A DNA stretch of 64,000 bases, from positions 6,996,001 through 7,060,000 of the forward strand of contig JAFFJZ010000017.1 in assembly GCA_018340375.1 (NCBI GenBank), written 5' to 3'. The DNA is from Gonatopus flavifemur (lineage: Eukaryota; Arthropoda; Insecta; Hymenoptera; Dryinidae). The position numbers and the translations under genes were made by a program. Positions 44,280 through 54,799 of this stretch are shown here, piece by piece; position 1 is the stretch's first letter; each line of letters begins with the position of its first letter. The notes under the pieces are model-generated. The model did no database searches. It was not told where the DNA came from and saw only the letters and a program-made list of their open reading frames with translations.

Positions 44280-46530
44280 CTACCCTAGCAAATCTGATCA
44301 TACCAAGGTTTTCAGTATTCTGTGAATATCATTCTCGTATGGTATACAATCAGTATGATCAAAATATAATTTAGCTACACGTAATTTCACATGTTTTGTT
44401 GTTTTAATTTTTCCAAAAGTACATATGTCAAAAATTTCGATAAGTCAAAGTGTTGACATATTAATCAATAAAATTCAAAATCGATCAATAGAATGAATTC
44501 CACCCCTGTATAGGGGAAAACAATTAACGTCCTCAACCTCCATCCTAAAATTCTGGTACAAGCATGTACCCTAGTTTTGGTTATTTCCCTAAAAACAAAA
44601 AAAAATAGCCTGGTGTCAGAAATCAAAAATTTTTTGATACCACTGAAATTTGTTTATTTATAACACAAGTATACCATTTTTCTGAGTGCTCATGAAATTA
44701 TTTTACTATACTTTTTTTTACCCACTCTACGGAATATTCTTTCTCTATTCCTAAAACAGAGGCGACGAAATGATGAATCAATTCTATCGATCCTGAGTTC
44801 TAAATATCAGAAAACACATTGAAATTTGATTGATCCTAATGATTCAGATAAAATTGATGTGGCGTTACGAATTATAACATTGGCATTCAAATAAAATAAT
44901 TGCTCCAATATAAAAAAATAAGAAATTAAGTTCCTTTCAAAAAACTGGAAAGAGCGATATGAGAAAATAATTACTCTATGGGATATCGAAATTTATACTA
45001 GCATATAATCAGAATTTCAATCAGGTTTTTGTATAAGAGCCCACGCGTATTCACCAAATATGGACATCAATGAATATGACATGTCTCTTTCATGCGTCAC
45101 AGAGGACACTTATGCAATCAAAATTCTCAGTACGAATAAAATTCATTCCCCTCCGGTAGAAAAATATCTATCTCCATTCACAATCAGAAGTATTTTCACA
45201 CGAGTTTCAAATTCTCTTGACAGTACTGTCAATATTCGCTTTTTTGAGAATCGTAAAAACATACTTGAAGAATGAACTAAAATTACGTTGAGTTAATTTT
45301 TTCGCTTTGAAATCTGGTGAAACCTCTTCCAAAAGCGAACAGTTTGATATGTTTCAATAATGAAGCTTTCTACTCAATTCAATTTGGAATGTTGAGGAGA
45401 CGCTCCATGGAATATCATATCAAGTTATTAACCCTTATGAATTTCATCTTGAAATTCATATGTACATATTAGGCAACAATCAACATGAATTTATTGAAAT
45501 TATTCCAATTATGCGAACGATAGGATGATTACTATCAATGAATTAATTCCTTCATTCATTCATTACACTCTTCGTTTCCCATAAAAAGCGTGCACATATC
45601 ACAGTGTACAAATTCAAGAATCAATGAATGCATTTGTATCCATATGCATGCAAATTCATACGCTATCGTTAACCTTTACGATAAACGAACAAAGTTGTAA
45701 ATATAATACTCAATTATTGATCGTCGTATTCCTGTTCTCAAATTGCAAATAATATCAAGATAAACGATATTTGATAAAATTTTTGAACTTCTGATTGTTG
45801 GAGATATGGATGAAATGAATTTCCCGCTTTATCGGGGTATTTTTATTCGCATTACAATTTTTCAACCGTCGAGAAACATTTGATCGGATTTTTCGCTCAT
45901 GAGAATGATAGATGTTTTTGAATTTTACCCATCATCGTGTCGAAATGGTATTGGAAAATGAAAAAAATGTTATAATTGATAGGACTGTAGTCTTCAAATT
46001 TATTTGGAATCGAAAATTTCGCATAAATCCGTTCAAAAATTCAATTCGATTTAATCTGTTTTGATTGCAATTTTTGTCCCCTTGTTGTCCGAATCTATCT
46101 GACGTTTTTTTCACGGGGGAGGAAACTGCAAATACAGATCAGGGAATCATCATATTTATCCGTGACTTCCGGATGTTCAAAATTTGGTTAATTTTTTTAT
46201 TCTAAAATTTCATCAGAAATAATGTGAATACTTTTGAATGTTGAAAAATGTACTGAGATTGAAAAAATGTTTCAAAATTTTCCTCCTCTATGAAAAATGA
46301 TGAGGATTACTATTACTCTAATGCCCAGATTATCGTAAGATTTGTATACAGTACTCTCCCAGTAGGAGAGAATATTATAATAAGGATTATAAAGGGTAAG
46401 GATTTCCAAAAGCTTGATGCATGACACAAGAAATGATTATTTTTCCCAGACATTTCTTTGAGGATATAGTGTAACCCGTCACGCTACTTTAACTACACGG
46501 GATCATAGAACCGAACGCAAAAAGCATTTG
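44280..46530. other. Unassigned AT-rich stretch
   Basis: I see no recognisable gene or element. Short open frames have no motif. Confidence 0.4.
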
Positions 46531-46819
46531 CCCTCGCCCTTTCGCTTGCTTAGGAATATGGGTTGACTTTCTCAAGGTGAAATTAGGGGGACATTTTTAT
46601 AAAAAACGAAATAGTTGACTGGAAAATCTGTGTATGGAGGATCATACATCGGTCCCATGTTACAGGTCCATGAACCTGGAACCGCCACAAGCGATTTCGG
46701 GATAAGTGACTATTGGAGAATTTGGAGCTAATTCAGAGCTAATTTAGTACTGGACGTGAAAATTTAGAGCTCCTCTGGGAACGCTAGAAACTGTGGCGGT
46801 TCCAACCTCATGGGAAGCT

Positions 46820-47440
46820 GGAACCGCCACAACATGAGGGTAGGGTTTTGCGGGAAAAAGCTTCGATGGGAATTTAGAGCTAATTCAGAGCTCTTGAAAT
46901 CATCCATGGAAATTTTCGAAAAAATTACTCCTGGGGGTGGGGGAGAAAAAATTTGAAAAAAAAAATTTTTTTTCCCTGGAATGTTTATGAGATGAATTGC
47001 AGGACTTTTCAAGACCTGCAGAGGAGAGAACCAAGCCAGGAAAATCGAACCCAGATACCTATGGGGGACATAAAGAAGATGTGCTGAAGACTGGGTCGTT
47101 GGCTGAGCTGGAACCGCCACAACATAAAGGGGGAGTTTTTCGGGGAAAAGCTTCAATAGGAATTTGGAGCTAAATAGAGCTCTTAAGATCATCCATGAAA
47201 ATTTCCAAAAAAATTACCGTAGAGGGTGGGGGAGAAAAAATTTGGAAAAAAAAGCTTTTTTTCCTGAAATGTTTGTGAGATGAATTGCAGGAATTTTCTA
47301 GGCCGTCAGAGGAGGGAACCAAGACGGAAAAATCGAACCCACATACCTATGGGAGCAATGAAGAAGATTTGCTGATTTGATTTGTTGAGATCAAGTACTT
47401 TGCTGAGTTGGAACCACCACAACATAGGAGGGGGAGATAT
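46820..47440 (+). repeat. Left arm outer subunits (~300 bp, GGAACCGCCACAACAT)
   Basis: Units begin GGAACCGCCACAACAT near 46820 and 47110, and a shorter one near 47410. Each continues with AGCTTCAATAGGAATTTGGA-like sequence, GGGTGGGGGAGAAAAAATTT and TTTGTGAGATGAATTGCAGG. The right arm holds the complementary series between about 51180 and 52350. Confidence 0.75.
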
Positions 47441-48810
47441 GCTGACCTGGAATCGCCACGAGGGAAAATCGAAGTTTCCCGGGGGAAACGATATGTAGGA
47501 ATTTAGAGCTATTTTGGAGCTCTGGGAATTCCTTATGCAAATGCTTGATAAATGAGCCCGAATATGATAAAATTGAGAAAACGTGAAAAAAATTGGAAAT
47601 TCGGTCGATTGATTCGTGGATCAAACTTAATTCATAATTCTAAGGAGTGAGCAGTGGAATTCGAACTCCACAGTCTTCATCCCAGTTGCTGCAGCCGGTA
47701 AAAGAAATTTGGTCCTCAGGAAAAGATATGCTGACCTGGAACCGCCACGAGGGAAAATCAAAGTTTTTCGGGGAAAATTATGTTTGGGAATTTAGAGCTA
47801 TTTTGGAGCTCTGAAAATTACACATGAACATGCTTGAAAAATTATTCCGAATATGATGAAATTGAAGAAACGTGAAAAAAAATGGGAAATTCAGTCGATT
47901 GATTCGTGGATCAGACTTATTTCATAATTCTAAGGAGTGAGCAGTGGAATTCGGACTCCACAGTCTTCATCCCAGTTGCTGCAGCCGGTGAAAAAAATTT
48001 GGTCCACAGGAGATGATATGCTGACGTGGAACCGCCACGAGGGAAAGTCAAAGTTTTTCAGGGAAAACGATATGTGGGAATTTAGAGCTCTTTTGGAGCT
48101 CTGGGAATTCCATATGAAAATGCTTGATAAACGAGCCCGAATATGATAAAATTGAAAAAACGTGAAAAAAATGGGAAATTCGGTCGATTGATTCGTGGAG
48201 CAGACAAAATTCATAATTCCAAGGAGTGAGCAGTGGAATTCGAACTCCACAGTCTTCATCCCAGTTGCTGCAGCCGGTAAAAGAAATTTGGTCCCCAGGA
48301 AAAGATATGCTGACCTGGAACCGCCACGAGGGAAAATCAAAGTTTTCCGGGGAAAACGATATGTGGGAATTGTGAGCTATTTTGGAGCTGTGGGAATTCC
48401 ATATGAAAATGCTCGATAAATGAGCCCGAATATGATAAAATTGAAAAAACGTGAAAAAAATTGGGAATTCGGTCGATTATTCGTGGAGCAGACTAAATTC
48501 ATAATTCTAAGGAGTGAGCAGTGGAATTCGAACTCCACAGTCTTCATCCCAGTTGCTGCAGCCGGTGAAAAAAATTTGGTCCACAGGAGATGATATGCTG
48601 ACGTGGAACCGCCACGATGGAAAATCGAAATTTTTCGGGGAAATTGATATGTGAAAATTTAGAGCTATTTTGGAGCTCTGGGAATTCCATATGAAAATGC
48701 TTGATGAATGAGCCCGAATATGATGAAATTGAGAAAACAGGAAAAAAATTGGAAATTCGGTCGATTGATTCGTGGATCAGACTTATTTCATAATTCTAAG
48801 GAGTGAGCAG
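47441..48810 (+). repeat. Left arm inner tandem array, 289 bp period, five units
   Basis: GCTGACCTGGAACCGCCACG-type unit starts fall at 47441, 47730, 48020, 48309 and 48597, giving steps of 289, 290, 289 and 288 bp. Each unit has a TTTAGAGCTATTTTGGAGCT core and ends with GAGTGAGCAGTGGAATTCGA, after which complete units read ACTCCACAGTCTTCATCCCA. The last unit instead runs straight into the protease frame at that point. Confidence 0.85.
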
Positions 48811-49118
48811 TGGAATTCGAAGTATTTGACCCGAATAATCCATATGGGACGAGTACAGTACGGATAGAGGAAATTCGGAGAGAATTCAGGAATCCATTGA
48901 ATGACCACACATACAAGTTGAAGGGAATTGTAAATTATCAACAGTCCTTAAATACCAGATGGTCAGAAGGAGTGACCGGTCACTATACAGCGGTTTGCCA
49001 ACGTGGATCTGGAGAGTGGGAACTGCAAGACGATTGCAAAGAGAGAGTCGTGAATTGGGCGCGAAGGAAGATGTTGAACCCGCACCTGCTGATTTATGTA
49101 CGGAAAGAACTCTTATGA
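48811..49118 (+). CDS. Captured C-terminal USP (ubiquitin-specific protease) fragment
   Basis: About 102 codons are open to TGA at 49116-49118. The sequence shows the second half of a C19 deubiquitinase fold: YKLKGIVNYQQSLNTRWSEG, then the His box GHYTAVCQRG, GEWELQDDCKERVV and the closing strand PHLLIYVRKELL. In USPs the His of the GHY box and a following Asp/Asn belong to the catalytic triad. The N-terminal Cys box is absent, so this fragment could not cleave ubiquitin chains alone. There is no ATG at the start; the frame begins at GTG (48810) or enters directly from the repeat unit after GAGTGAGCAG, which resembles a splice acceptor. It is therefore best read as a captured exon of a host or element USP gene. 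No frameshift or stop lies within it, unlike every other coding relic here. The host parent gene is unknown. Confidence 0.72.
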
Positions 49119-49470
49119 AGAATGCGGGGGTGTGGTATTTATTTATATGAGATACCAGAGACGGATGAACACTTGTTTTTGTTCTTTTATTTTCATCAGA
49201 GACTACTCCAGTTTGTAAAGTGATTAAAGTTTAGAATGGAAAATAAAATGTTAATCATATACGAATGAACGCCACCGTCATTTTTTGAAATTTCAACTGA
49301 TCCCAAAATCATTCCGTTGCAATTGAGGAGTTCGAATACCACTGCCCACTGCGTGGAATTATAAATTCTCTCTGATTCAGTAATGAATCGATCGAATTTC
49401 CTATTCTTTTCACGTTTTTCCGAGTTCATCATCCTTGGGCTGATTTATCAGACATGTGTATGTGTAAAGC
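49119..49470. other. Central unique region of the Foldback-like element
   Basis: No recognised domain. On the minus strand a frame (49196-49432) reaches GCAGTGGTATTCGAACTCC, a variant of the unit boundary seen next to the USP fragment. A second piece of foreign sequence may thus be joined at the same repeat boundary. Confidence 0.4.
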
Positions 49471-49472
49471 TG

Positions 49473-49627
49473 GCCTCCCATGGACCGGAATTCGTTCCGG
49501 CGGAATGAAAATTGAACCAATGCACAATTTTTTAAGAATTTCTGATAGAACGCTCTAAAAGAAATTGTGGAAGCGATTGGTTCAAAGTCATTCCGCAGGA
49601 GCGAATTCCGGTCCATGGGGGGTTAGC
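49473..49627. mobile_element. 155 bp nested MITE with CCATGGACCGGAATTCG
   Basis: Left GGCCTCCCATGGACCGGAAT and right (reverse complement) GGCTAACCCCCCATGGACCG carry CCATGGACCGGAATTCG and GCGGAATGA in both arms, plus TTGAACCAAT. It sits in the centre of the Foldback-like element and has no counterpart in the arms, so it inserted later or was captured. Confidence 0.65.
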
Positions 49628-49689
49628 CTAATTCCACGAGCTCTGAAAAGGCTCTGAATTCCCACACATCAATTTCCCAGAAAGACTTT

Positions 49690-51180
49690 GATTTACCCTC
49701 GTCGCGGTTCCAGGTCATCATATCATTTCCTGAGGACCGAATTTTTCTCACCGGCTGCAGCAACTGGGATGAAGACTGTGGAGTTCGAATTCCACTGCTC
49801 ACTCCTTAGAATTAAGAATTTCGTCTAATCCACAAATCAATCGACCGCATTTCCCATCTTTTTCACGTTTTTCCAATTTTGTCATATTCGGGCTCATTCA
49901 TCAAGCATTTTCATATGTAATTCCCACAGCGCCAAAATAGCTCTCAATTCCCACACATCGTTTTCCCCGGAAAACTTTGATTTTCCCTCGTGGCGGTTCC
50001 AGGTCAGCATATCTTTTCCTGAGGACCAAATTTCTTTTACCGGCTGCAGCAACTGGGATGAAGACTGTGGAGTTCGAATTCCACTGCTCACTCCTTAGAA
50101 TTAGGAATTCCGTCTAATCCACGAATCAATGGACCGAATTTCCCATTTTTTTTTTTACGTTTTTTCAATTTTATCATATTCGGGCTCATTTATCAAGCAT
50201 TTTCATATGGAATTCCCAGAGCTCCAAAATAGCTCTAAATTCCCACATATCATTTTCCCCGGAAAACTTTGATTTTCCCTCGTGGCGGTTCCAGGTCAGC
50301 ATATCATTTCCTGTGGAACAAATTTTTTTCACCGGCTGCAGCAACTCCGATGAAGACTATGGAGTTCGAATTCCACTGCTCACTCCATAGAATTAAGAAT
50401 TTCGTCTAATCCACAAATCAATCGACCGCATTTCCCATCTTTTTCACGTTTTTCCAATTTTGTCATATTCGGATTAATTTATCAAGCATGTTCATGTGGA
50501 ATTCTTAGAGCTCTCAAATAGCTCTAAATTCCCACATATCATTTTCCCCGGAAAACTTTGATTTTCCCTCGTGGCGGTTCCAGGTCAGCATATCATTTCC
50601 TGTGGAACAAATTTTTTTCACCGGCTGCAGCAACTCCGATGAAGACTGTGGAGTTCGAATTCCACTGCTCACTCCATAGAATTAAGAATTTCGTCTAATA
50701 CACAAATCAATCGACCGCATTTCCCATCTTTTTCACGTTTTTCCAATTTTGTCATATTCGGATTAATTTATCAAGCATGTTCATGTGGAATTCTTAGAGC
50801 TCTCAAATAGCTCTAAATTCCCACATATAATTTCCCCCAAAAAACTCTGATTTCCCCTCGTGGCGGTTCCAGGTCAGCATATCTTTTCCTGAGGACCAAT
50901 TTTTTTTCACTGGCTGCAGCAACTTGGATGAAGACTGTGGAGTTCGAATTCCACTGCTCACTCCTTAGAATTATGAATTTCGTCTAATCCACAAATCAAT
51001 CGACCGCATTTCCCATCTTTTTCACGTTTTTCGAATTTTATCACATTCGGGCTCATTTACCAAGCATGTCCATGTGGAATTCCTAGAGCTCCAAAATAGC
51101 TCTAAATTCCCACATATCGTTTTCCCCGGAAAACTCTGATTTTCCCTCGTGGCGATTCCAGGTCAGCATATCTCCCACTC
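49690..51180 (-). repeat. Right arm inner tandem array, 289 bp period, six units
   Basis: The complementary series CGTGGCGGTTCCAGGTCAGC recurs near 49703, 49991, 50283, 50571, 50861 and 51149, a step of about 289 bp. Units carry GAGTTCGAATTCCACTGCTC. The number differs from the left arm (six against five), as expected for unequal exchange or slippage in tandem arrays. Confidence 0.85.
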
Positions 51181-52370
51181 TCTATGTTGTGGCGGTTCCA
51201 ACTCAACAAATCGAATCAGCAAATCTTCTTCATTTCGCCCATAGGTATGTGGGTTCGATTTTTCCGTCTTGGTTCCCTCCTCTGACGGCCTAGAAACGTC
51301 CTGCAATTCATCTCACAAACATTTCAGGAAAAAAAAGCATTTTTTTCCAAATTTTTTCTCCCCCACCCTCTACGGTAATTTTTTCGGAAATTTTCATGGA
51401 TGATCTTAAGAGCTCCAAATTAGCTTCAAATTCCTATTGAAGCTTCTTCCCAAAAAACCCCCCCCTTCATGTTGTGGCGGTTCCAGCTCAGCCAACGACC
51501 CAGTCTTCAGCACATCTTCTTTATGTTCCCCATAGGTTTCTGGGTTCGATTTTTCCGGCTTGGTTTTCCCCTCTGAAGGCCTAGAAAAGTCCTGAAATTC
51601 ATCTCACAAACATTTCAGGAGAAAAAAAATTTTTTTCTCAAATTTTTCTCCCCCACCTCCAGGGATAATTTTTTCGAAAATTTTCATGGATCATCCCAAG
51701 AGCTCTAAATTAGCTCTCAATTCCCATTGGAGCTTTTCCCCGAAACACCCCCTCTTCATGTTTTGGCAGTTCCAGCTCAGCCAACGACCCAGTCTTCAGC
51801 ACATCTTCTTTATGTCCCCCATAGGCATCTGGATTCGATTTTCCCGGCTTGGTTCTCTCTTCTGCAGGTCTAGAAAAGTCCTGCAATTCATCTTACAAAC
51901 ATTTCAGGAGAAAAAAAATTTTGTTCTCAAATTTTTTCTCCCCCACCCCCAGGGGTAATTTTTTCGAAAATTTCCATGGATGGAAATTAGCTCTAAATTT
52001 CTATAGAAGCTTTTCCCCGAAAAACCCCCCCTTCATGTTGTGGCGGTTCCAGCTCAACCAACGACCAAGTCTTCAGCACATCTTCTTTATGTTCCCCATA
52101 GGTATCTGGGTTCGATTTTCCTGGCTTGGTTCTCTCCTCTGCAGGTCTAGAAAAGTCCTGCAATTCATCTCATGAACATTTCAGGAGAAAAAAATTTTTT
52201 CTTCAAATTTCTCCCCCACCCCCAGGGGTAATTTTTTCGAAAATTTTCATGGATGATTTTAAGAGCTCTAAATTAGCTCTAAATTCCCATCGAAGCTTTT
52301 TCCCGAAAAACCCTACCCTCATGTTGTGGCGGTTCCAGCTTCCCATGAAGTTGGAACCGCCACAGTTTCT
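51181..52370 (-). repeat. Right arm outer subunits (ATGTTGTGGCGGTTCCA)
   Basis: GTTGTGGCGGTTCCA(A/G)CTCA occurs near 51186, 51472, 52037 and 52323, with a GTTTTGGCAGTTCCAGCTCA variant near 51760. The spacing is close to 285 bp. Each is followed by GACCCAGTCTTCAGCACATC-like sequence and preceded by TTCCCCCAAAAAAC-type pyrimidine runs. There are more units here than in the left arm. Confidence 0.75.
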
Positions 52371-53036
52371 AGCGTTCCCAGAGGAGCTCTGAATTTTTAC
52401 GTCCAGTACTAAATTAGCTCTAAATTAGCTCCAAATTCTCCAATAATCAATCATCCCGAAATCGCTTGTGGCGGTTCCAGGTTCCTGGACCTCCATGTTA
52501 CTCGTATTCTCGATGATTAAATTTCAAGAAACATTGGAAGCAGTATGTCGTGAAATATATCAAAATACTCAGAACTTGATTTGATTTAAAATAACAATCC
52601 AACCACTTTACATACTGCCACATGTTTGAAATTTATAAAAGCGTTTTAACATTGCTTTGTTTTTGCATGCAAATATGAAAAAAAATAATCTTGAAAATCG
52701 TTTGTTTTTCAGATATCTAATTTTAATCTTAATTGTGTCAAATAATACTCTACGATAACACACAAAAATCGGATACCATTTGACGTTCAGCATGTGATTG
52801 ATTTCGGAGTTATTATAAAGAATTGAAGAGGAATAGAAGAACACATTTTTATATTTAAAAAAAACAAAACATGAAAAAAAATATATATATGTATTGCAGA
52901 AGAACATGCGAGCAAAACCATCGATTTGAGAGTTACTTTTTATCGTCTGTTTTGGAATCTTAATTAAAAACCGCAGAAAATGTGACTTTAACTCTCTTGT
53001 ACCAGAGAGGAAAAATTTTCCAGATTACACATAACT

Positions 53037-53302
53037 TCCCAGTGAGCATTTCCGTTAGAACCTTGCATTAATATTACAGCGATATTGATGCGATCTTGAA
53101 ACTACTTGTCTTTCAATTTACAAATGCAGTATTACAAAAGCAACTTGCAAAAATATCGTTGAAATATCACCTGACAACGTAACATTGCTGCAATTTACTT
53201 GTAATCGGATGTTGTAATATTACTGTTGTAATTCTCATAACAGGTACTCTCAAGATCGCATCAACATCGATGCAATGTTAATGCAAGGTTCTAACGGAAA
53301 TA
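53037..53302. mobile_element. 260 bp MITE, left-arm copy (GAGCATTTCCGTTAGAACC)
   Basis: GAGCATTTCCGTTAGAACCT at the start pairs with GGTTCTAACGGAAAT at the end. AATATTAC and GTAATATT words fill the interior. A reverse-complement counterpart is at 53863-54130, where it forms part of the opposite palindrome arm. Confidence 0.65.
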
Positions 53303-53862
53303 ATAATAATTACTTTGAATCAGTTTCCAAACCTCAGGAACGGAAATGTCTGTTGATAAGTGTGATCAGCTCAGAATTTCTGGGCAAATAAGAAATAAAA
53401 ATCAGTCCCACAAGTTAATAAGATTATTCAAAAAGATAATCGCGTATCAAACTTCAGTTTTTGCGTTCCCGAATGAGAAGATTTTCAAAACTATGTATAA
53501 TTTAAATATGAAACATAATTCAATGCAGTTAATATATGAGTTATATATAATTATGTATGGATTACATACAATTTTGAAAATTGTCCTGTTACTGCAGATT
53601 TTTGGTGTTTCCAAATTTTTTAGTTCGATTGTACTACACAAGATCTAATCAACACAAACATATTCTACGGACGTATGAAAGCATAGGCACTTTCACAAAC
53701 TGTAAAAAAATCAGGTCAATTCAAAAATTCTATTATTTTTTTAATTTTTCATGTATAAAATTTATGAATTATTCGAGTGGAAGAATTTTCAACATTACCT
53801 ATAATTTATATATAATCCAATATAGTTTGTATATAAGTTGCATAGAATTGTATATAACCCAC

Positions 53863-54130
53863 TGAGCATTTCCGTTAGAACCTTGCATTAACATTGCATC
53901 CATGTTGATGCGATCTTGAAAGTACCTGTTATGAGAATTACAACAGTAATATTACAACATCCGATTACAAGTAAATTGCAGCAATGTTACGTTGTCAGGT
54001 GATATTTCAACGATATTTTTGCAAGTTACTTTTGTAATATTGCATTTGTAAATTGAAAGACAAGTAGTTTCAAGATCGCATCAATATCGCTGTAATATTA
54101 ATGCAAGGTTCTAACGGAAATGCTCACTGG
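53863..54130. mobile_element. 260 bp MITE, right-arm copy
   Basis: It starts CACTGAGCATTTCCGTTAGA and ends with TCTAACGGAAATGCTCACTG. Terminal identity is slightly longer than in the left-arm copy, whose right end has lost the CTCACTG part. Confidence 0.65.
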
Positions 54131-54799
54131 GAAGTTATGTGTGATCTGGAAAATTTTTCCTCTCTGGTACAAGAGAGTTGAAGTCACATTTTCTGCGGTT
54201 TTTAATTAAGATTCCAAAACAGACGATAAAAAGTAACTCTCAAATCGATGGTTTTGCTCGCATGTTTTTATGCAATATATATATATATATATTTTCATGT
54301 TTTGTTTTTTTTAAATATAAAAATGTGTTCTTCTATTCCTCTTCAATTCTTTATAATAACTCCGAAATCAATCACATGCTGAACGTCAAATGGTATCCGA
54401 TTTTTGTGTGTTATCGTAGAGTATTATTTGACACAATTAGGATTAAAATTAGATATCTGAAAAACAAACGATTTTTAAGATTATTTTTTTTCATATTTGC
54501 ATGCAAAAACAAAGCAATGTTGAAATGCTCTTATAAATTCCAAAAATGTGGCAATATGTAAAGTGGTTGGATTGTTATTTTAAGTCAAATCAAGTTTTGA
54601 GTATTTTGATTTATTTCACGACATACTGTTTCTAATGTTTCTTGAAATTTAATCATCGAGAATACGAGTAACATGGGACCGATGTATGATCCTCCATACA
54701 CAGATTTTTCAGTCAACTATTTCGTTTTTTATAAAAATGTCCCCCTAATTTTGCCTTGAGAAAGTCAACCCATATTTCTAAGCAAGCAAAAGGGAGAAA

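Larger units (their letters stand above)
46664..52492. mobile_element. 5.83 kb Foldback/MULE-like element with 9-bp TSD
   Basis: The ends are AGGTCCATGAACCTGGAACC and (reverse complement) AGGTCCAGGAACCTGGAACC, followed on both sides by GCCACAAGCGATTTCGGGAT. CCATGTTAC occurs at 46655-46663 and 52493-52501, a 9-bp TSD confirmed by the single copy in the intact opposite arm of the host palindrome. The inverted arms exceed 2 kb each (about 46664-48810 and 49690-52492) and consist of tandem subunits, all built around GGAACCGCCAC. A unique centre (48811-49640) holds a captured protease fragment. Long TIRs made of tandem repeats plus a 9-bp TSD parallel the Drosophila Foldback (FB) elements of the MULE group. 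No transposase is present, so it is non-autonomous. Confidence 0.85.
46536..54796. mobile_element. Host palindrome (~2.4 kb when emptied) split by the Foldback-like element
   Basis: The outer left arm (46536-46663) reads GCTTGCTTAGGAATATGGGT through CATACATCGGTCCCATGTTA, mirrored at 54664-54796. The left arm then resumes at 52502 with CTCGTATTCTCGATGATTAA and runs to about 53300. The matching right arm runs unbroken from about 53865 to 54796. Removing 46664-52492 plus one copy of the 9-bp repeat gives a continuous palindrome with arms of about 930 bp and a loop of about 560 bp. Each arm carries a 260 bp MITE. No transposase is visible. Confidence 0.85.

Noticed and set aside
46764..52392. Numerous 70-140 codon frames within the GGAACCGCCAC arrays
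   Set aside because: They follow the tandem unit and its inverted copies; stops are sparse because of the repeated composition, and no domain is visible.
52608..54561. Frames reading FFCNTYIYFFSCFVFFKYKN in both arms, resembling a membrane protein
   Set aside because: Mirrored palindrome arms with AT-rich codons; hydrophobicity comes from T-rich sequence, and the frame has no other support.
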